Assembly: GCF_001186155.3 (NCBI RefSeq)
Contig: NZ_CP016540.2
Span: forward strand, 2,148,001-2,212,000
DNA length: 64,000 nucleotides
DNA from: Planococcus versutus
Lineage (GTDB): Bacteria; Bacillota; Bacilli; Bacillales_A; Planococcaceae
Direction: 5' to 3'
Shown: positions 60,760 to 64,000 of the stretch, piece after piece
How the letters are laid out: every line of letters begins with the position of its first letter
Numbering within the stretch: position 1 is the first letter of the stretch
Made by a program: the position numbers and the translations under genes
Notes under the pieces: generated by a model
What the model was told of the DNA's origin: nothing
What the model saw: only the letters and a program-made list of their open reading frames with translations
The model's database searches: none

Positions 60760-60788
60760 AGTGTATCTTTTAAAAAGAGAAAATGCAA
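60760..60788 (-). promoter_or_regulatory. Possible ylaN promoter
   Basis: TTGCAT (60783-60788), a 17-base spacer and TACACT (60760-60765) lie about 50 bases before the ylaN start. Both boxes match partly (4 of 6 each). Confidence 0.45.
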
Positions 60789-60882
60789 GCTTCTATAAAT
60801 GAAAGAGAGGAATCCCTTTAGGAACTTGACACAAAAAGGTATACTATTAAGAGAGCAACTATTTAAGATGGAGGGTTTACCC

Positions 60883-61389
60883 ATGGAATTTATCGTACCT
60901 TTTAAAGGTGAAGTGAAATTTAAACTCATATTGGATCCTACTGTATGGATTTTTGACGACCGGAAGTTGAATTTGGAAACGTATTTTCAAGAAGAGCGAA
61001 TCGAAAAAGACGAACTCGAAGACTATAAGCGTGGAATGGGTGAACATTGGTCTCGTGAAATCATGGAAGGCAGTACAGTCCCGCCGACTTTGAATTCAGA
61101 AAAAACCTACAAGAGTAAAGAAAAAAAAGAAATGTTAACAGGCACTTTCGGTATTTTGTTTAAGCCGTTTCTTTTAAATGCCGAGCCTTACGAACATGCA
61201 AAACGAGTCGTATTTGAAACGACGAACGGCGAATTTGAATTTCCAATCGAACATGCGGCTCAGCTCATTTTTAAATTTAGCGATCATGGCAAACCTTTAA
61301 AAGAAGATGGCCCTGTACACGTACTTCTTCCTGATGGATCAAATCAAGATAATCCCATTACTAATATCCAAGCAATTCGAGTCGAATAG
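60883..61389 (+). CDS. Uncharacterised 168-aa protein (YlaL position)
   Basis: A soluble 168-aa protein opening MEFIVPFKGEVKFKLILDPTVWIFDDRKLNLETYF, then an acidic helical stretch and a beta-rich end. Similar proteins in bacilli are sometimes labelled peptidyl-prolyl isomerase, but I see no PPIase motif and assign no function. ATG at 60883 after a TGGAGGG ribosome site is chosen over a 28-codon longer reading that lacks one. ylaI follows after 12 bases, so the two are likely one operon. Confidence 0.72.
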   Translation: MEFIVPFKGEVKFKLILDPTVWIFDDRKLNLETYFQEERIEKDELEDYKRGMGEHWSREIMEGSTVPPTLNSEKTYKSKEKKEMLTGTFGILFKPFLLNAEPYEHAKRVVFETTNGEFEFPIEHAAQLIFKFSDHGKPLKEDGPVHVLLPDGSNQDNPITNIQAIRVE

Positions 61390-61401
61390 GAGTGAGTTAA
61401 C

Positions 61402-61605
61402 ATGCGTGTAAAATGCGTAATCTGCGATACGATTGAAGAGTTAGTTGATGATACACTCCAGGCTAAGCGCCTGCGCAATAGACCTATCCACACCCATATG
61501 TGCAATGAATGCCATGATCGAATCACAGAACGCACAAAAGAACGCATAGCAACCGGCTCTTTTCATTTTTACCGAAGCTCCCGTAGCATTGAGGAGGACT
61601 TCTGA
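61402..61605 (+). CDS. ylaI: YlaI, small zinc-ribbon protein (DUF2197)
   Basis: A 67-aa protein with CVIC (C5, C8) and CNEC (C34, C37) pairs, fitting a single zinc site. Function is unknown. The ATG has an AGGAGTGAG ribosome site. Its stop shares one base with the next ATG (TGATG), so the membrane protein downstream is coupled. Confidence 0.85.
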   Translation: MRVKCVICDTIEELVDDTLQAKRLRNRPIHTHMCNECHDRITERTKERIATGSFHFYRSSRSIEEDF

Positions 61606-62054
61606 TGAAGGTCTTAAAAGGTCTCTGGATCGGTTTATGGAGCGGATTGGTTTTAGGTCTTTTGCTAAAATGGATTCAGTCTGTCACTGGCGAACAAGTT
61701 TACACACTGTTACTAAATATTGATTTTGTTCCATTGATGGGCGATATCCAGTGGTCTGAAATAACAGAGTTTACTTTTCATATGATTATTTCATTAATCA
61801 TTGGTATTGTGTTTGTTTATTTGGCAAAACGGCGAGATTATACGTTCGGCCAATTGGTATTGATCAGTTTACTAATTTCTGTGCCTTTTCCGTTTCTCTT
61901 TTTTATACTTTCCGAACTTGCTATCAGAACCGACGTACCAGGTGCTACTGATTGGGGCGCATTTCTTTACTGGGTATTCGGCCACTTAACATATTCGTTG
62001 CTATTGCCAATTTTATATAAAATTTTTGAACGCAAAAACGCTGTATCTCAATGA
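61605..62054 (+). CDS. Unrecognised 149-aa membrane protein
   Basis: Four hydrophobic segments (about 5-25, 55-76, 80-105, 118-138) with a short charged C-terminus. I do not recognise a family. It is coupled to ylaI by a one-base overlap and preceded by a GAGGAGGAC ribosome site. Its last codons lie in a terminator palindrome that also encodes the end of the convergent ylaH gene, so both proteins end in NAVS plus one residue. Confidence 0.75.
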   Translation: MKVLKGLWIGLWSGLVLGLLLKWIQSVTGEQVYTLLLNIDFVPLMGDIQWSEITEFTFHMIISLIIGIVFVYLAKRRDYTFGQLVLISLLISVPFPFLFFILSELAIRTDVPGATDWGAFLYWVFGHLTYSLLLPILYKIFERKNAVSQ

Positions 62055-62068
62055 GATACAGCGTTTTC
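62035..62068. terminator. Palindromic terminator inside convergent gene ends
   Basis: AAAAACGCTGTATCTCA / TGAGATACAGCGTTTT is a perfect inverted repeat of about 16 bases per arm around the crossing stop codons of the 149-aa protein (plus) and ylaH (minus). Confidence 0.9.
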
Positions 62069-62377
62069 GCGTTTTTCACGCCATAAACGGATTTTATAAA
62101 GAATCAGTATGAGCGCGGCTATAACTAGCCCTTCAACAACCGGTAGGAAAAAGGCGAGAAACGTAAGCCCTAAACCACCAACTGCTAAGAATAAGCCAAT
62201 CGCAGCATTTTTTCCAAGTGATAATTTTCTAGCAAACCCTAATTTATAAACGAATGCCGAAAGCAGGAAAATTACCGCAAACAACGCGTATCCTGCTAGA
62301 TCGTAATTCGGCAAATTCTGATATAGAATTCGGGCTACTGGATACATATGGTCATAGACAAAAGCTTGTTCGTCCAC
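62048..62377 (-). CDS. ylaH: YlaH-like membrane protein
   Basis: A 109-aa protein with three membrane segments and a basic C-terminus (KIRLWREKREN), matching the YlaH-like family by place after typA and by the LGFARKLSLGKNAAIGLFLAVGGLGLTFLAFFLPVVEGL pattern; function unknown. The start is GTG at 62377, with GAAGGATG about 10 bases upstream. Its end overlaps the convergent gene by seven bases. Confidence 0.82.
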   Translation of the reverse strand: MDEQAFVYDHMYPVARILYQNLPNYDLAGYALFAVIFLLSAFVYKLGFARKLSLGKNAAIGLFLAVGGLGLTFLAFFLPVVEGLVIAALILILYKIRLWREKRENAVSH

Positions 62378-62401
62378 GGGCTATACATCCTTCCCATTCA
62401 C

Positions 62402-64000
62402 TTATTCTTCTATTGCAACTTTCTTTTTCTTAGCCATACGCTCACGTTCATTTTTATCAAGAATCTTTTTACGCAGACGAATCGTTTGTGGAGTAATTTC
62501 ACAATACTCGTCATCATTCAAGTACTCAAGTGCTTCTTCAAGACTCATTAAACGTGCTTTTTTCATTGTTGTTGTTTGGTCTTTGTTCGCTGAACGAATG
62601 TTTGTAGCAGCTTTGATTTTTACGATGTTTACAGTTAAGTCGCTATCGCGATTATGTTGTCCAACAATCATGCCTTCGTAAATTTCAGCACCAACTTCAA
62701 CAAATGAAGTTCCGCGATCTTCAATACCCATCAAGCCGTATGTCGAAACTTTACCGCGCTCCATAGATACGAGTACACCTTCACGACGTCCACCTACACG
62801 TCCAGTTGCAACTGGTTGGTAACTATCGAATGTGTGGTTAATAATTCCGTATCCACGAGTTTGCGTCAAAAATTCTGTTGTATAGCCAATCAAACCACGA
62901 GCGGGTACATTAAACACCATGCGGACTTGTCCACTGCCGTTGTTTACCATATCCAACATTTCGCCTTTACGATCACCCAATGATTCAATGATGTTGCCTG
63001 TATATTCTTCAGGCACGTCTACTTGAACGCGTTCAATTGGTTCGCAACGAACACCGTCAACCATACGAACAATAACTTCTGGTTTTGAAACTTGAATTTC
63101 AAATCCTTCACGTCGCATATTTTCGATTAAAATCGACAAATGTAATTCTCCACGACCTGAAACTACCCAAGCGTCAGGCGAATCTGTTGCGTCTACACGC
63201 AATGATACATCTGTTTGCAATTGAGCATCTAAACGCTCTTGGATTTTTCTAGATGTAATCCATTTACCTTCTTTACCTGCAAATGGACTATTGTTAACCA
63301 AAAAAGTCATTTGTAGAGTTGGCTCATCGATGCGTAAAATTGGCAATGCTTCGCGATGTTCTGCTGGGCATACTGTCTCTCCTACGTTGATGTCTTCCAT
63401 ACCAGAAATAGCAATCAAATCGCCCGCTTCTGCTTTTTGGATTTCTACTCGCTTCAGCCCCATGAAACCATGAATTTTCGTTACACGGAAGTTCTTGTAA
63501 GAGCCATCAAGTTTCATTAAAGCAACGGATTGTCCAACTTCAATTGTTCCACGGAATACACGACCAATTCCGATACGCCCTACATAGTCACTATAGTCTA
63601 AAAGCGCAACTTGGAATTGAAGTGGCTCATTTCTGTTGTCGATAGGCGCTGGAACATGTTCCATGATTGCATCATAAACAACTTGCATGTTTTCTTCTTG
63701 GTCAGCTGGATCTGAAGAAAGGCTTGCAGTACCGTTCATACCTGATGCAAAAATAACTGGGAATTCCAATTGATCGTCATTCGCTTCAAGTTCAATGAAC
63801 AATTCGATGACTTCGTCAACCACTTCTTCAGGGCGTGCGAAATCACGGTCAATTTTGTTTACGACAACAATTGGCTTCAAGTTTTGTTCAAGAGCTTTTT
63901 TCAAAACAAAACGTGTTTGTGGCATACAGCCTTCATAAGCATCCACTACTAATAAAACACCATCTACCATTTTCATAATACGCTCAACTTCTCCGCCAAA
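62402..64000 (-). CDS. typA: GTP-binding protein TypA/BipA, 5' end outside window
   Basis: Ribosome-associated GTPase involved in large-subunit assembly and stress. The first codons lie beyond the right edge; 533 codons are visible, beginning in FGGEVERIMKMVDGVLLVVDAYEG, just past the Asp-x-x-Gly motif, and including the NKID motif (VVNKIDRD) as G4. Later domains show an EF-G-like region (SGRGELHLSILIENMRREGFE) and the TypA-specific end. Missing are the P-loop and switch I. Neighbour ylaH follows by 24 bases. Confidence 0.95.
   Translation of the reverse strand, partial: FGGEVERIMKMVDGVLLVVDAYEGCMPQTRFVLKKALEQNLKPIVVVNKIDRDFARPEEVVDEVIELFIELEANDDQLEFPVIFASGMNGTASLSSDPADQEENMQVVYDAIMEHVPAPIDNRNEPLQFQVALLDYSDYVGRIGIGRVFRGTIEVGQSVALMKLDGSYKNFRVTKIHGFMGLKRVEIQKAEAGDLIAISGMEDINVGETVCPAEHREALPILRIDEPTLQMTFLVNNSPFAGKEGKWITSRKIQERLDAQLQTDVSLRVDATDSPDAWVVSGRGELHLSILIENMRREGFEIQVSKPEVIVRMVDGVRCEPIERVQVDVPEEYTGNIIESLGDRKGEMLDMVNNGSGQVRMVFNVPARGLIGYTTEFLTQTRGYGIINHTFDSYQPVATGRVGGRREGVLVSMERGKVSTYGLMGIEDRGTSFVEVGAEIYEGMIVGQHNRDSDLTVNIVKIKAATNIRSANKDQTTTMKKARLMSLEEALEYLNDDEYCEITPQTIRLRKKILDKNERERMAKKKKVAIEE

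Noticed and set aside
60826..60845. TTGACA followed by TATACT upstream of the 168-aa gene
   Set aside because: The spacer is only 8 bases, too short for a sigma-A promoter, and other spacings give no good -10.

Overview
The window looks like a chromosomal core segment of a low-GC Gram-positive bacterium (Bacillales), most likely Planococcaceae and probably Planococcus or a close relative. Gene order follows the Bacillus subtilis typA-ylaN-ftsW-pycA-cta-ylb-mraZ-dcw-ylm-divIVA-ileS-lspA-pyr block almost step by step. The sporulation genes that B. subtilis has inside this block (spoVD, spoVE, spoIIGA-sigE-sigG, ylbJ, ylbO, ylaJ) are absent, as are murE, murG and murB, which suggests a non-sporulating relative. 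No rRNA, tRNA, CRISPR array, insertion sequence or prophage was seen.

Layout from left to right, nearly all on the minus strand. 1-11.3 kb: a complete pyrimidine operon read as pyrR-pyrP-pyrB-pyrC-pyrAA-pyrAB-pyrK-pyrD-pyrF-pyrE (pyrE cut by the window edge), with a consensus promoter and two PyrR attenuators. 11.4-15.7 kb: rluD-like pseudouridine synthase, lspA and ileS, the last behind a T-box leader with a clear promoter. 16-21.5 kb: divIVA, ylmH, ylmG, sepF, ylmE, ftsZ and ftsA. 21.6-30.7 kb: sbp, the DUF881 pair, divIB, murD, mraY, pbpB, ftsL, rsmH and mraZ, with a three-repeat MraZ operator in front of mraZ. 30.8-33.7 kb: bshC, a DUF3397 membrane protein and a degenerate PanE-like protein.

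33.8-37.9 kb: an acyl-CoA carboxylase set (biotin carboxylase, biotin carrier, carboxyltransferase) and a crotonase-fold protein, which sit where B. subtilis has ylbO/ylbP. 37.9-46.6 kb: the ylb region (rpmF, yceD, tmcAL, the SepM-like protease, coaD, rsmD, ylbG, ylbF, a CAP-domain protein, a YugN-like protein) with a glycerophosphodiesterase, a thioesterase and an unrecognised 127-aa protein among them on the plus strand. 46.6-55.6 kb: an AI-2E family membrane protein, then the caa3 oxidase system: ctaM-like DUF420, ctaG, ctaF-E-D-C, ctaB and the divergent ctaA. 55.6-64 kb: pycA, ftsW, ylaN, a small plus-strand cluster including ylaI, ylaH and typA (cut by the right edge).

Most of this is housekeeping: UMP synthesis, cell division and wall precursors, respiration and anaplerosis. 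I found no convincing undescribed system. The best leads are small-scale: two convergent gene pairs whose shared terminator hairpin lies inside both reading frames, -35 boxes that contain the stop codon of the upstream gene, an 11-bp inverted repeat between ctaB and ctaA, a PanE-like protein lacking expected catalytic residues, a crotonase-fold protein next to an acyl-CoA carboxylase that may be a decarboxylase, and about ten UUG starts. Positions and motifs were read by eye; family names rest on remembered family features, not on searches.
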